From JAQVUB01 sp033809415 (GTDB lineage: Bacteria > Verrucomicrobiota > Lentisphaeria > Oligosphaerales > Oligosphaeraceae): a stretch of DNA of 24,040 bases. Under the pieces are notes generated by a model. That model made no database searches, had not been told where the DNA came from, and saw only the letters and a list, made by a program, of their open reading frames with translations. Positions 8,601 to 14,668 of the stretch are shown here, one piece after another; positions within the stretch are counted from its first letter, which is position 1; each line of letters opens with the position of its first letter. The DNA lies in the NCBI GenBank assembly GCA_033809415.1, contig JAPXLT010000038.1, forward strand, positions 1 through 24,040. Direction: 5' to 3'. The translations under genes were made by a program, and so were the position numbers.

Positions 8601-9821
8601 GCGCTCTTCACTGCTAAAAAGGTCTGAATGTTGAACCATGTTGTAGGCTCTGACGAAAAACTCCAGAATATAATGGTGGGTATAGGCATGGTCGGCCAGA
8701 ATTTCCTGCAAGTATATTCGGCTGCGTTGCCGGTAGGAGTCCAGCCCGCTCCAGTAATAATTCATTACATTTACATACCAGCGCACAACTTTACCGTATC
8801 CTGGCGCAAGCAGACGCGGTCCTGCTGCTTCGGGATTGCTTGCCCAGAGTTTCTCATCGGCATCGAAGGCTTCTTTGCATTTTCCTCCGAGTTTAATTTG
8901 CAAGAGGAATGGGATTTGAGGCGATTCGAGCAATTTGCAGAATTCATTGACTGCTTGCCGAATTCCTGCTTCGTCACTGCCGCCGAGGACAATATGGTTG
9001 GCGCCATTGCCGAAGACATTGGCAGCGGTGCGCAGCACATAGCCGCCTTCCCCCGGGTAATATGCATCTGCCGCCGCCAGAAATTGATTATAGGCACCCC
9101 AGATGGCACGGTTGTTCCCCAGCCGTCCCAGGAGAATCAGGGGGTGCTGCTTCAGCTCTTCCCGGATGACTGGACGGTCTTCATATACAGCCTCACTGTC
9201 TGTTAGTATGGTCAGTTGCAACCCGCATTTTTCACGAACTATCAGTTGAACCTGTCTTGCAGCGTCTTCCAATCCTGCAGGATAAATGATTGCAACATTT
9301 TCGTTTAACTGTGTGGTTCCAAGATAAGGGCGCGGCGGTACGTTGTCGGCAAGGTGGGGTTTCCTTAATTCAAACTGCGATAGCTCATAGGTTGATTCAC
9401 CAGGCAAACCCCCAAGCTCGATTTTCACTTCCAGGGTTGGACTTGATCCGCTCTTGACCAGATCACAGAGTAGCTGTGATTGACCAGGAAGGCTGTAGGC
9501 CAGACGACGCTTTGCACAACTCATTACTACAGAATTGGATGACTTCACCCGCAGTTGCAAAAGGTAAACCTGCCCGGGAGTTACCGGAAAATTTCGCGTC
9601 AAAATAAAATTTGCCCCTTTGCGGGTGATGATGGGGTGTCCGTCATCCACCGTGAGACTGGAAATGGAGGCCGCCTTCGTCGGCGCGAGCTGAATTTGGC
9701 AGGTGCCGGCTGCCGCCGAAATTTTCTCGGCTTGCCCGGTTATGCTCCAATCATTTATGTCAAAAGCGTAGGTAGATATCATACAGCATAGGGTAATGGC
9801 GGAAATTGCAAAAAAACGCAT
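5595..9821 (-). CDS. large exported heparinase II/III-like multi-domain protein
   Basis: 1408 residues from the ATG at 9821, chosen because CAGGAG precedes it and it begins a good signal peptide (RFFAISAITLCCMISTYAFD). An in-frame start 117 bases upstream would spoil the signal. Visible parts: an N-terminal beta-sandwich; a domain ending in GANHIVLGGSDEAGIRQAV (about 273-291), as seen before the catalytic part of other secreted glycan enzymes; a Trp/Tyr-rich helical region (~320-520); a beta-rich block (~600-780) with SEFRSHGLPLLLRSN, ASYYDCNALTVQ and WLKKGLYLVRDRV, which resembles the C-terminal sheet of heparinase II/III lyases; a discoidin-like sandwich (~920-1040); and a C-terminal propeller-like region with a calcium-type DLDGDGQEE (~1205). 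Probably a polysaccharide lyase or hydrolase of the periplasm or surface. The class rests on motifs and is moderately sure. Confidence 0.68.
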   Translation of the reverse strand: MRFFAISAITLCCMISTYAFDINDWSITGQAEKISAAAGTCQIQLAPTKAASISSLTVDDGHPIITRKGANFILTRNFPVTPGQVYLLQLRVKSSNSVVMSCAKRRLAYSLPGQSQLLCDLVKSGSSPTLEVKIELGGLPGESTYELSQFELRKPHLADNVPPRPYLGTTQLNENVAIIYPAGLEDAARQVQLIVREKCGLQLTILTDSEAVYEDRPVIREELKQHPLILLGRLGNNRAIWGAYNQFLAAADAYYPGEGGYVLRTAANVFGNGANHIVLGGSDEAGIRQAVNEFCKLLESPQIPFLLQIKLGGKCKEAFDADEKLWASNPEAAGPRLLAPGYGKVVRWYVNVMNYYWSGLDSYRQRSRIYLQEILADHAYTHHYILEFFVRAYNMVQHSDLFSSEERSQLDSLLKDNFMEFLTGPDLQWMMLFNRPYESLVVMNRHSIAPWMADLTLADFLAKNVALTDDEQQIVRYRREEKHEFMKYWAANTFNVSLPRNLYAGSEEEVIASLFRYALSNEQYALFNSGNARKALRLWEMSPARPSQNDDRLIAGILASYYRDPGFVWLHRQMPEVKEHFQMRYVNGVHRYAPDTQWAAKEPMELTGVQITPLQRQDYLLWNAVKFKQHRQPDFPAAEGAEKICFRSGFKPDDDFMLISGLGDEVGNISEFRSHGLPLLLRSNSSTFGAGSASYYDCNALTVQRLDKWMQEEQPYAGAARLQALHNGGDHGSVIFSLSPFVGCQWQRTVIWLKKGLYLVRDRVTALENGEYLLRIGWRPQGIPDFTGNLWTGANGKHNFYLTSLGKDFKVVENLADYRSGKAPFPKYHHSAHVKLSEGQSVSAYTLLEVTASSNQPTPFILGEDETVKIGEAILQLSDAEKPPQPIKGAFKALAMQAASQDSTVASHADSAILQPFQRLSLLQLPGKVRFHLRGGMVDFGKVLQLSEIRHAYRSRLWERQPLPDDLEYSVDGQNFHRILSEKAWRSGVKTANYGQADPQEESHQYTLPDVQARYIRGSQVERLTYYSADFPNRRSDLELKPAKDGFLAQTNVYPRYLRDRRSEDYVFALFDSEFQLQFTWISPDVVQDSKLLSWPGKPTRLCVVTDDAKIRFLGLDGKLEQTIDLYQLQAGFHARYGKQNSRQPAGGFTLPFSVGTWKVHADEEPLLVLGRYCYCSFVNAKAELDGVMPSGEYSMNSLLSQSVDLDGDGQEEQYGLGTYNLCKIYGERDVRIVDGVPFSYQRQNYSLPASSGKVEADKMLCFTAFEAPFLLVARQSFLAFFNARAGHWSFSWAASIPLTAVAQVGRQEILAASEDDLLLHLTFDPSFSKVVEFRSVVLTSAVRNIRHYHGNSYIATAEGLFHYDNGNLSLLYRGNCRDVAVNRAGKVMILLDNGELLLCKERKLLHE

Positions 9822-9932
9822 GCGAAAGCTCCTGGCTGAATGCATGAAATAGAACTTGTTTTGGGGGGAAACCATGTAATGCGTCAGTAAAACTGAGTGA
9901 CAGGGGATTTTTTTACAACTAAAAACACAAAT

Positions 9933-10002
9933 GGACACGAAAAAATTTCATGGAAAATACGACTTATTCTCGCAGAAAAAACCATGAAATTTTTTCGTGT
10001 CC
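9933..10002. repeat. 21-bp perfect inverted repeat (strong hairpin) inside the operon
   Basis: The arms 9933-9953 and 9982-10002 are exact reverse complements (GGACACGAAAAA at the left, TTTTTCGTGTCC at the right) around a 28-base loop. The flanks, ACAAC on the left and GTTGTTC on the right, extend the symmetry imperfectly. The GACACGAAAA core is shared with dispersed repeat family 1. It lies between the pseudopilin stop (10111) and the exported lyase-like start (9821), so it could attenuate transcription or protect the upstream mRNA. The other bases of 9822-10110 show nothing more. Confidence 0.85.
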
Positions 10003-10110
10003 TTTCGGGCATTTCGTTGTTCAAAAAGAATTCCTCGCCTACCCAGGTTCACTGACGCCTTACGAAAACCATATAGTGCTACTCCTAGACGGAACATGCC
10101 GACTTTCCCA

Positions 10111-10675
10111 TCATTCCCACATGTCAGCATTGTATACCGAGACAAAATTTTTATAGGCTACGCGCGCCATGTTGCGTTCATTCCGTTCGCTGAACTTTTG
10201 CGATTCCACATGCCCATCGACAAAACCAATGTTGATGCTGCCTCGTGGATCGTCAAACCTCCAGGAGCCACCATTGTGCGGATAGCTGATTTGACCAGAA
10301 TTAACATGCGGCATAACGTTGATGGGATGGCTGACCGCCAAACCACGATTCTGAGGTGCCGCAGCCGTGGGATTGCCACGCGAGTCAGCATGCAGCAAGC
10401 TCTTTGCGGAACTCTTCAGAAAACTGAATTGTATGCCATTACCCATCAGATCATAGTTTGCAACGTAATTGGTATCTTGTTTTGCAACGATGGTATTAGG
10501 GTTATCAAATCCCATGCCTGACAAGGTGGGGCAATATAGTATCTGGCGAGTCTTGCGACTGGTGTTCCCAGCAATATTGTCAGCATTGATTTGTCCATAG
10601 GGTACATTCCGCAAAATCGCCTCGATCACTGCCCACCAATTGTAAGAATTGGCAATCTTGATAGGAATAAAATAA
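10111..10675 (-). pseudogene. pseudopilin gene, 3' part (split by transposon)
   Basis: This is the C-terminal ~187 codons of a prepilin-like protein. The frame is open to the stop at 10111 and holds INIGFVDGHVE, the DG block typical of the C-terminal half of this pseudopilin family in Planctomycetota and Lentisphaerota. It begins in mid-gene (YFIPIKIANSYNWW) exactly where the transposon ends. An in-frame ATG lies just inside the transposon but has no ribosome site. When 10676-12400 and one 8-base target copy are removed, the frame joins the 5' part at 12409-12605 without a shift, giving EYDDYFIPIK and a 253-residue protein. Same strand as, and upstream of, the degradative genes. Confidence 0.9.
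10668..10675. repeat. 8-bp target-site duplication, left copy
   Basis: TAAAATAA directly abuts the left end of the transposon and is identical to 12401-12408. Eight bases is the usual duplication length for IS1595-family elements. Confidence 0.93.
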
Positions 10676-10700
10676 GGCTCTGTCACAACAAATGGTTGAT
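10676..10700 (+). repeat. left terminal inverted repeat (IRL)
   Basis: Begins GGCTCTGTCACAACAAA and matches the reverse complement of 12376-12400 at 22 of 25 positions; differences are at positions 5, 18 and 19. It overlaps the -35 box of the transposase promoter. Confidence 0.93.
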
Positions 10701-10724
10701 TTTTGACGAGAAATAGCGTATAAT
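10696..10724 (+). promoter_or_regulatory. promoter of the transposase-lnu(C) operon
   Basis: TTGATT (10696-10701), a 17-base spacer and TATAAT (10719-10724) form a sigma70-type promoter that overlaps the end of the left inverted repeat. The start site would lie near 10731, with a short leader before the AAGGAGG ribosome site at 10748-10754. Confidence 0.75.
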
Positions 10725-10763
10725 AATAGTAAGAAACAGTACCACCGAAGGAGGTAATTGGAT

Positions 10764-11801
10764 ATGCCTACTATCAAAGACGCATTAGATATTATCGGTA
10801 AGTTGACTGTCGCAGAGCAGGAAAGCCTTAAAACAATGCTTTTAAGTCCTGCCTTTGTAAAGTCTTTGAATATTGAAGATTTCGTAGCAAAGGAACGCTT
10901 TGCAAATGGTCGTGTATGCCCTCTTTGTGGCTGTATCCATGTGGTTCGCAATGGTCATCGTAAAGATGGCACACAGCGATATGTATGTAAGGATTGTGGC
11001 AAGTCCTTCGTGATTGCTACGAACTCCATTGTGTCTGGTACAAGAAAAGACTTGTCCGTGTGGGAGCAGTACATTGATTGTATGATGAATGGCTTATCCA
11101 TTCGTAAGACTGCTGTTGCTTGTGGGATTCACAGAAACACCGCATTCCTTTGGAGACACAAGATTTTGGATGCACTTCAGAATATGGCAGACGATGTTAC
11201 CCTTGACGGCATTATTGAGGCTGACGAAACTTTTTTCGCCATCTCGTACAAGGGCAATCATAGCAAGAGTAAGACATTTGCTATGCCACGCAAGGCTCAT
11301 AAGCGTGGTCATTCTACACATATCAGAGGCTTGTCCCAAGAAAAGGTATGTGTTCCTTGTGCGGTTAATAGGAATGGCTTGTCTATCTCCAAGATTACGA
11401 ATACTGGTAGAGTTTCTACAAGAGATTTACATCATATTTATGATGGTAGGATTAAGACCAATTCCACTCTTGTTACGGACAAGATGAACTCCTATGTGAG
11501 ATTTACAAATGCCAATGGCATTGACCTTGTGCAGTTAAAGACTGGCAAAGCCAAGAAAGGCATTTATAATATCCAACATATCAATAGCTACCATAGCCAG
11601 CTAAAGAGGTTTATGCGTGGCTTTAACGGTGTTTCTACCAAGTATCTGAACAACTATCTTGTGTGGAATAACCTTGTAAATTACGCCAAAGAAAGCGACA
11701 TGGAGAAAAGGAACATCTTCTTAACTTTCGTTTTGGCAACATTGAAAACTGCTAAATGCAGAGATTTATCAAACAGACCAGCAGTTCCTCTGGTCGCCTA
11801 A
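10764..11801 (+). CDS. tnpA: IS1595-family (ISXO2-like) transposase
   Basis: 345 residues. An N-terminal zinc ribbon is visible as C52-x2-C55 and C75-x2-C78 (VCPLCG ... YVCKDCGK), followed by a helix-turn-helix region (SIRKTAVACGIHRNTAFLW). The catalytic core shows IIEADETFF (D154), LVTDKMNSY (D239) and HINSYHSQLKRFMRGF (N274, H277), then GVSTKYLNNYLVW, the closing block of the ISXO2-like DDE domain. The ATG at 10764 is used because AAGGAGG ends 9 bases before it; a TTG six bases earlier is too close to that site. It moves the element by cutting at the 25-bp ends. All catalytic motifs are intact, so the element may still be active. Confidence 0.95.
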   Translation: MPTIKDALDIIGKLTVAEQESLKTMLLSPAFVKSLNIEDFVAKERFANGRVCPLCGCIHVVRNGHRKDGTQRYVCKDCGKSFVIATNSIVSGTRKDLSVWEQYIDCMMNGLSIRKTAVACGIHRNTAFLWRHKILDALQNMADDVTLDGIIEADETFFAISYKGNHSKSKTFAMPRKAHKRGHSTHIRGLSQEKVCVPCAVNRNGLSISKITNTGRVSTRDLHHIYDGRIKTNSTLVTDKMNSYVRFTNANGIDLVQLKTGKAKKGIYNIQHINSYHSQLKRFMRGFNGVSTKYLNNYLVWNNLVNYAKESDMEKRNIFLTFVLATLKTAKCRDLSNRPAVPLVA

Positions 11802-11824
11802 TTAGAATTTGTGGAGATGATAAG

Positions 11825-12319
11825 ATGGTCAATATAACAGATGTAAAACAGATTCTTCAATTTGCAATAGATGCGGAGATTAAAGTCTTTCTTGATGGTG
11901 GCTGGGGTGTAGATGCTCTTCTTGGATATCAGTCAAGAGCCCATAATGATATTGACATTTTTGTAGAAAAGAACGATTATCAGAACTTTATAGAAATAAT
12001 GAAAGCTAATGGCTTTTATGAGATTAAGATGGAATATACAACATTGAACCATACTGTATGGGAAGATTTGAAAAACAGAATTATTGATTTGCATTGTTTT
12101 GAATATACGGACGAAGGTGAAATTCTTTATGATGGGGATTGTTTTCCGGTAGAAACTTTTTCGGGTAAAGGAAGAATTGAGGAAATAGAGGTTTCCTGTA
12201 TTGAACCATATAGTCAAGTAATGTTCCATCTGGGATACGAGTTTGATGAAAATGATGCACATGATGTGAAGTTATTGTGTGAGACATTTCATATCGAAAT
12301 TCCAAATGAGTATAGATAA
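11825..12319 (+). CDS. lnu(C): lincosamide nucleotidyltransferase Lnu(C)
   Basis: 164 residues, the length I remember for Lnu(C). The N-terminal nucleotidyltransferase motif is GGWGVDALLG (25-34) followed by RAHNDIDIFV with D42 and D44 as likely metal ligands. Family enzymes transfer AMP to lincomycin and clindamycin and so inactivate them in the cytoplasm. The ATG at 11825 has GGAG about 9 bases upstream and lies 23 bases after the transposase stop, so both genes are probably on one transcript from the promoter in the left end. Recognition as Lnu(C) rather than Lnu(A), Lnu(B) or Lnu(D) rests on memory of the protein and on its typical carrier. Intact frame. Confidence 0.93.
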   Translation: MVNITDVKQILQFAIDAEIKVFLDGGWGVDALLGYQSRAHNDIDIFVEKNDYQNFIEIMKANGFYEIKMEYTTLNHTVWEDLKNRIIDLHCFEYTDEGEILYDGDCFPVETFSGKGRIEEIEVSCIEPYSQVMFHLGYEFDENDAHDVKLLCETFHIEIPNEYR

Positions 12320-12336
12320 CTGCAAATAACAGTTTG

Positions 12337-12360
12337 TAGGGGAGTTCTGATACTCCCCTA
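12337..12360. terminator. stem-loop after lnu(C)
   Basis: TAGGGGAGT (12337-12345) pairs with ACTCCCCTA (12352-12360) around a 6-base loop. It lies 17 bases past the lnu(C) stop and could end the transcript, but on the plus strand it is followed by TAAAAATGG rather than T residues. On the minus strand a TTTTTA precedes it, so it is not a canonical terminator for host read-through either. Confidence 0.5.
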
Positions 12361-12375
12361 TAAAAATGGCTATTT

Positions 12376-12400
12376 ATCAACTGTTTGTTGTGACATAGCC
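12376..12400 (-). repeat. right terminal inverted repeat (IRR)
   Basis: Ends TTTGTTGTGACATAGCC; its reverse complement matches 10676-10700 at 22 of 25 positions. Confidence 0.93.
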
Positions 12401-12408
12401 TAAAATAA
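12401..12408. repeat. 8-bp target-site duplication, right copy
   Basis: TAAAATAA immediately after the right end of the transposon, identical to 10668-10675. The duplication is still perfect, which suggests a recent insertion. Confidence 0.93.
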
Positions 12409-12605
12409 TCATCGTACTCAAGCCCATACAAATATTGCGCATTGAGCATTTGCCGAATTTGAGAACTGCATTGCATGGAACGGGCGCGCTCCCTGGCCTT
12501 GCCCAAGGCAGGAAGCAGCATGGACGCCAGCACAGCGATAATCGCAATCACCACCAGAAGCTCTATAAGGGTAAAAAAACAGGTTTTTTGAGCCGGATTA
12601 CACAT
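12409..12605 (-). pseudogene. pseudopilin gene, 5' part (split by transposon)
   Basis: The ATG at 12605 follows a perfect AAGGAGG. The first 66 residues carry the prepilin leader and hydrophobic helix: a short leader ending in Phe-Phe, then TLIELLVVIAIIAVLASM with the conserved Glu five residues after the usual cleavage point, then the amphipathic LPALGKARERARSMQC. The frame reads EYDDYF into the insertion point and then about 108 unrelated codons of transposon sequence, to a stop at 12081. Restored with 10111-10675 it would be a 253-residue class III-type pseudopilin, exported and cleaved by a prepilin peptidase. It is the first gene of the degradative operon. In the present state it could only give a hybrid protein of about 174 residues. 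Confidence 0.92.
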
Positions 12606-12654
12606 TGATAATCCTCCTTTTGCAAGTGAAGACAAAAGCTCGATGTCCATAAAT

Positions 12655-12683
12655 ATTATAGTGATGTTCTGCCGTTTTGGCAA
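12655..12683 (-). promoter_or_regulatory. promoter of the pseudopilin / lyase operon with operator-like symmetry
   Basis: On the minus strand TTGCCA (12683-12678), a 17-base spacer and TATAAT (12660-12655) form a strong sigma70-type promoter with a leader of about 40 bases to the ATG at 12605. Between -35 and spacer the inverted repeat TGCC-N5-GGCA is a candidate operator. The AraC-type gene starts about 105 bases away in the other direction, so it is the likely regulator (inference). Confidence 0.72.
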
Positions 12684-12789
12684 TACGAAAAATGTATGAT
12701 CAATGATACAAATATTGAATTTTCAGAAATATCGTTTGCTGCACGGTATATTATTTATCGGTTAATTGGTGATAAACATTAGAGAACAC

Positions 12790-13647
12790 ATGAGTATGGA
12801 ACCTTGGGAACAACTGCATGCCAAAGTCTCCAGTGCGGACTCTCTTCGTCGGCTTTACTTTGGCTGGGGTACAAAAAAGAAAAGCCAAACTCCTGCTGAA
12901 TTTCCCCGTTTGATTTTCATATTATCCGGTCAGGTATCCCTGCGGCTTTTCGATGGCAATCACTTTTATGAGCAGGTCTATTCTCCGGGCGATGGAATTT
13001 TTTGTTTTGATGGTGGCGTTTCTGAAAATTTATATGACAGCGAATTCGAATCTGCCGCCATAGTATTTCCACCCGACCATATTCGCATTGTCTACTACCG
13101 ATACACCTTGGATCGCCCCGTGCCGTTGCGCGGCCCTGATCTTTATTATCTTTCTTCATATCCCCCAAATGTGGCGTTGCTTAACATGATACATGCCTTG
13201 ACCCTGCTTGCTACAGAAACGAATCCTGTTCTGCGCGGTGCATTGCATTTGGCTGAAGCCATTCGCGCCTACGCGCTCAGCGTCCTCTATATGTCTGAAA
13301 GTGAACGCGCAGGTGGAGCATTCCAAACCTGGCAGCGTATCCACCGTTTCATGCTCACCCATCCTGACGATAGACATTACCGATATGCTCTCGCCAAGCG
13401 TTTCCAGCTTACTCCAGGATATATTTCCACCTTGTGCCGCACCTTTACAGGCAGAACCTTGAATGCCTACCAGATGACTCTGAGGTTGCAACGGGTTACT
13501 TTGCTGTTACAGGAAACCTCAATGACATTAGACGAAATAGCCATGGCATGCAAGTTCAGTCATACCTCATATCTGATCCGCGTATACAAAAAATATTACG
13601 GACATACCCCAGGAAGGGGCAGGGTGCAGCAGGGCGGGAGTGCGTAG
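12790..13647 (+). CDS. AraC-family transcriptional regulator
   Basis: 285 residues from the ATG at 12790; TTG and GTG codons at 12766 and 12769 are possible earlier starts, and the ribosome site (AGAG) is weak in all cases. The N-terminal half is cupin-like beta sequence (FPRLIFILSGQVSLRLFDGN), as in sugar-sensing AraC regulators. The C-terminal ~95 residues hold two helix-turn-helix units: RYALAKRFQLTPGYISTLCR and, after a linker helix, TLDEIAMACKFSHTSYLIR, followed by the family YKKYYGHTPG. It is transcribed away from the pseudopilin/lyase operon and probably switches it on in the presence of a sugar signal (inference from placement). A terminator follows at 13673-13706. Confidence 0.88.
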   Translation: MSMEPWEQLHAKVSSADSLRRLYFGWGTKKKSQTPAEFPRLIFILSGQVSLRLFDGNHFYEQVYSPGDGIFCFDGGVSENLYDSEFESAAIVFPPDHIRIVYYRYTLDRPVPLRGPDLYYLSSYPPNVALLNMIHALTLLATETNPVLRGALHLAEAIRAYALSVLYMSESERAGGAFQTWQRIHRFMLTHPDDRHYRYALAKRFQLTPGYISTLCRTFTGRTLNAYQMTLRLQRVTLLLQETSMTLDEIAMACKFSHTSYLIRVYKKYYGHTPGRGRVQQGGSA

Positions 13648-13672
13648 CGCCGAGTAGGGTGTAAGATGCAGG

Positions 13673-13706
13673 GTGCAGGGGTGTAGGGTGCACCTTGCAC
13701 TTTTTT
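13673..13706 (+). terminator. rho-independent terminator of the araC-type gene
   Basis: GTGCAGGG (13673-13680) pairs with CCTTGCAC (13693-13700) with one G-T wobble and a 12-base loop, followed by TTTTTT (13701-13706). The T-run reaches the stop codon of the convergent nucleotidyltransferase gene. The 25 bases before it are several degenerate copies of AGGGTG(C/T)A. Confidence 0.75.
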
Positions 13707-14181
13707 ACGGCAAATTTTTCAAGTCTTCAAGATCCTTGGATCGGCCGGAGGCGCTTTTGATCTTTTTCAACCATTCCAGGCTGACAATTTTCGTTCCCCG
13801 GTAATTTTCCGCCGTATCAAACAATTCTTCAGTCGATATTTCAGGAAAGCCTGGAATAAAGTCAAAAATATCCAGATAGCCAAGGTCCGTGTTCAGCATC
13901 ATCAGATGGTTGCTCTCCAGAAACCCCATGCTTACCGGTATTTCCTTTTCGTATCCGGTATCCGGATCAACCTCATTGCTTATCCAGCTGGCATGGATTT
14001 CCTGAAGTGCCTGGAACAGCTTCTTTTCTGAAGCCGGCGTCCTCAAAAAGACGATATCCACGTCTTCGGTTGCGCGGACAAAGCCGTAATAATTCACCGC
14101 ATGCCCACCAATGACGACAAAAGGAACACCGTATACTTCAAGGTGTTTGAATATCGCTGGTTTTATTCCATTTTCCATCAT
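13705..14181 (-). CDS. nucleotidyltransferase-fold protein (AbiEii/DUF6036-like)
   Basis: 158 residues. The N-terminal half shows FVVIGGHAVNYYGFVRATED followed by VDIVF: a GG (25-26) and a D-x-D-type pair D40 and D42, as in minimal nucleotidyltransferases that act in two-gene modules. The rest (ELFDTAENYRGTKIVSLEWL, KIKSASGRSKDLEDL) is as in proteins of the DUF6036/AbiEii-like group. It overlaps the upstream small gene by 44 bases, so the two are probably co-translated. Start: a double ATG at 14181/14178 with a weak GAAGGG upstream. Role unknown; related modules are often treated as toxin-antitoxin or defence genes, but nothing here proves that. Confidence 0.75.
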   Translation of the reverse strand: MMENGIKPAIFKHLEVYGVPFVVIGGHAVNYYGFVRATEDVDIVFLRTPASEKKLFQALQEIHASWISNEVDPDTGYEKEIPVSMGFLESNHLMMLNTDLGYLDIFDFIPGFPEISTEELFDTAENYRGTKIVSLEWLKKIKSASGRSKDLEDLKNLP

Positions 14182-14356
14182 GAAAGGACACCCTTCTCTT
14201 CTGGTGATTCCGGCGGTGAAAATGTTCCCAGCCCTTTTCCGACATCATTGCGAACAACGCTTCCTGCAGACGGAAAAAACGCTCCATACGCTCTTCGGGT
14301 GTCAGCTGCCAGCATTCCTGCCTGCGTCTTCTTAATACCGCCTCTTCATCCGGCAT
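14138..14356 (-). CDS. small basic protein paired with the nucleotidyltransferase
   Basis: 72 residues from an ATG with a perfect AAGGAGG seven bases upstream. The sequence is highly charged: EEAVLRRRRQ, then LTPEERMERFFRLQEALFAM, likely one long amphipathic helix, then a basic tail (HRRNHQKRR). Small proteins with an LTPEER helix are commonly encoded just before this type of nucleotidyltransferase. The 3' end overlaps the nucleotidyltransferase start by 44 bases in another frame. It could be the partner or antitoxin of a two-gene module; that is inference. A longer open frame begins 66 bases upstream but lacks a ribosome site. Confidence 0.65.
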   Translation of the reverse strand: MPDEEAVLRRRRQECWQLTPEERMERFFRLQEALFAMMSEKGWEHFHRRNHQKRRVSFHDGKWNKTSDIQTP

Positions 14357-14462
14357 GGCTATCCTCCTTGGTACGAACATGCGCTGATGCCAACAACATA
14401 ATATATAGGCGTCAAAATTCAAGAAAAATGCTGTACGGATCCGATTTGGTTTGACCTCTGGT

Positions 14463-14540
14463 CAAAATTCTTGTGTGCCGAGACCGGCTTTACGCAATTG
14501 CGTCGGAGGCGACATGGAGCGCAGGCGGCTCGCCGGCATG
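14463..14540. repeat. dispersed repeat family 2, copy 2
   Basis: 78 bases matching 1985-2062 at 73 positions (CAAAATTCTTGTGTGCC ... GGCTCGCCGGCATG). A shorter relative with GGCTTTACGGAGTTGCGTCG lies at 14742-14761. Confidence 0.85.
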
Positions 14541-14566
14541 GCATCACGACTACAACCTATTTTTTG

Positions 14567-14668
14567 TCCACGGAAAATACTGAAAACGCAGAAATTTTGT
14601 AGAGTTGTTGCTTCGATGAATGAACTTGCATGTGGAATTGCGGTCTGGTTTGTTGCTTTCTCCGATTG
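14567..14668 (-). repeat. dispersed repeat family 1, copy C (diverged, reverse orientation)
   Basis: Read on the minus strand it has TCGGAGAAA, ACCAGACCGCAATTC, TGCAAGTTCATTCATCGAAG and CAACAACTCTACAAAATTTC, the same blocks in the same order as the copies at 2238-2382 and 20925-21057 but with more changes. It directly follows a family 2 copy. Confidence 0.75.

Larger units (their letters stand above)
10676..12400 (+). mobile_element. IS1595-family transposon carrying lnu(C), MTnSag1-like
   Basis: 1725 bases bounded by 25-bp imperfect inverted repeats starting GGCTCTGTCACAACAAA at the left and GGCTATGTCACAACAAA at the right (22 of 25 match), flanked by the 8-bp duplication TAAAATAA. It holds one transposase gene and one lincosamide nucleotidyltransferase gene, both on the plus strand. 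From memory, the mobilisable transposon MTnSag1 of Streptococcus agalactiae is about 1.72 kb with the same two genes and was reported to be mobilised by Tn916. The element is more AT-rich than the flanking host genes, which fits transfer from a low-GC Firmicute. It interrupts a pseudopilin gene, and its genes point against that operon. Confidence 0.95.

Noticed and set aside
5788..9791. Plus-strand open frames up to 192 codons opposite the large lyase-like gene
   Set aside because: No ribosome sites, no family motifs; the minus-strand frame is continuous over 1408 codons with a signal peptide.
10703..10724. TTGACG as the -35 box of the transposase promoter
   Set aside because: Only about 10 bases from TATAAT; TTGATT at 10696 has the right 17-base spacing.
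10758..10763. TTG as the transposase start
   Set aside because: It lies only 3 bases after AAGGAGG; the ATG at 10764 is correctly spaced.
11756..11824. 23 extra codons at the front of lnu(C)
   Set aside because: They overlap the transposase end and have no ribosome site; the ATG at 11825 gives the known 164-residue length.
12081..12605. An intact 174-codon pseudopilin gene
   Set aside because: From codon 67 the frame runs through transposon sequence; the true gene continues at 10675.
13705..14181. AbiEii toxin of an AbiE system
   Set aside because: The partner gene is only 72 codons and lacks the winged-helix AbiEi antitoxin layout; only the nucleotidyltransferase fold is supported.
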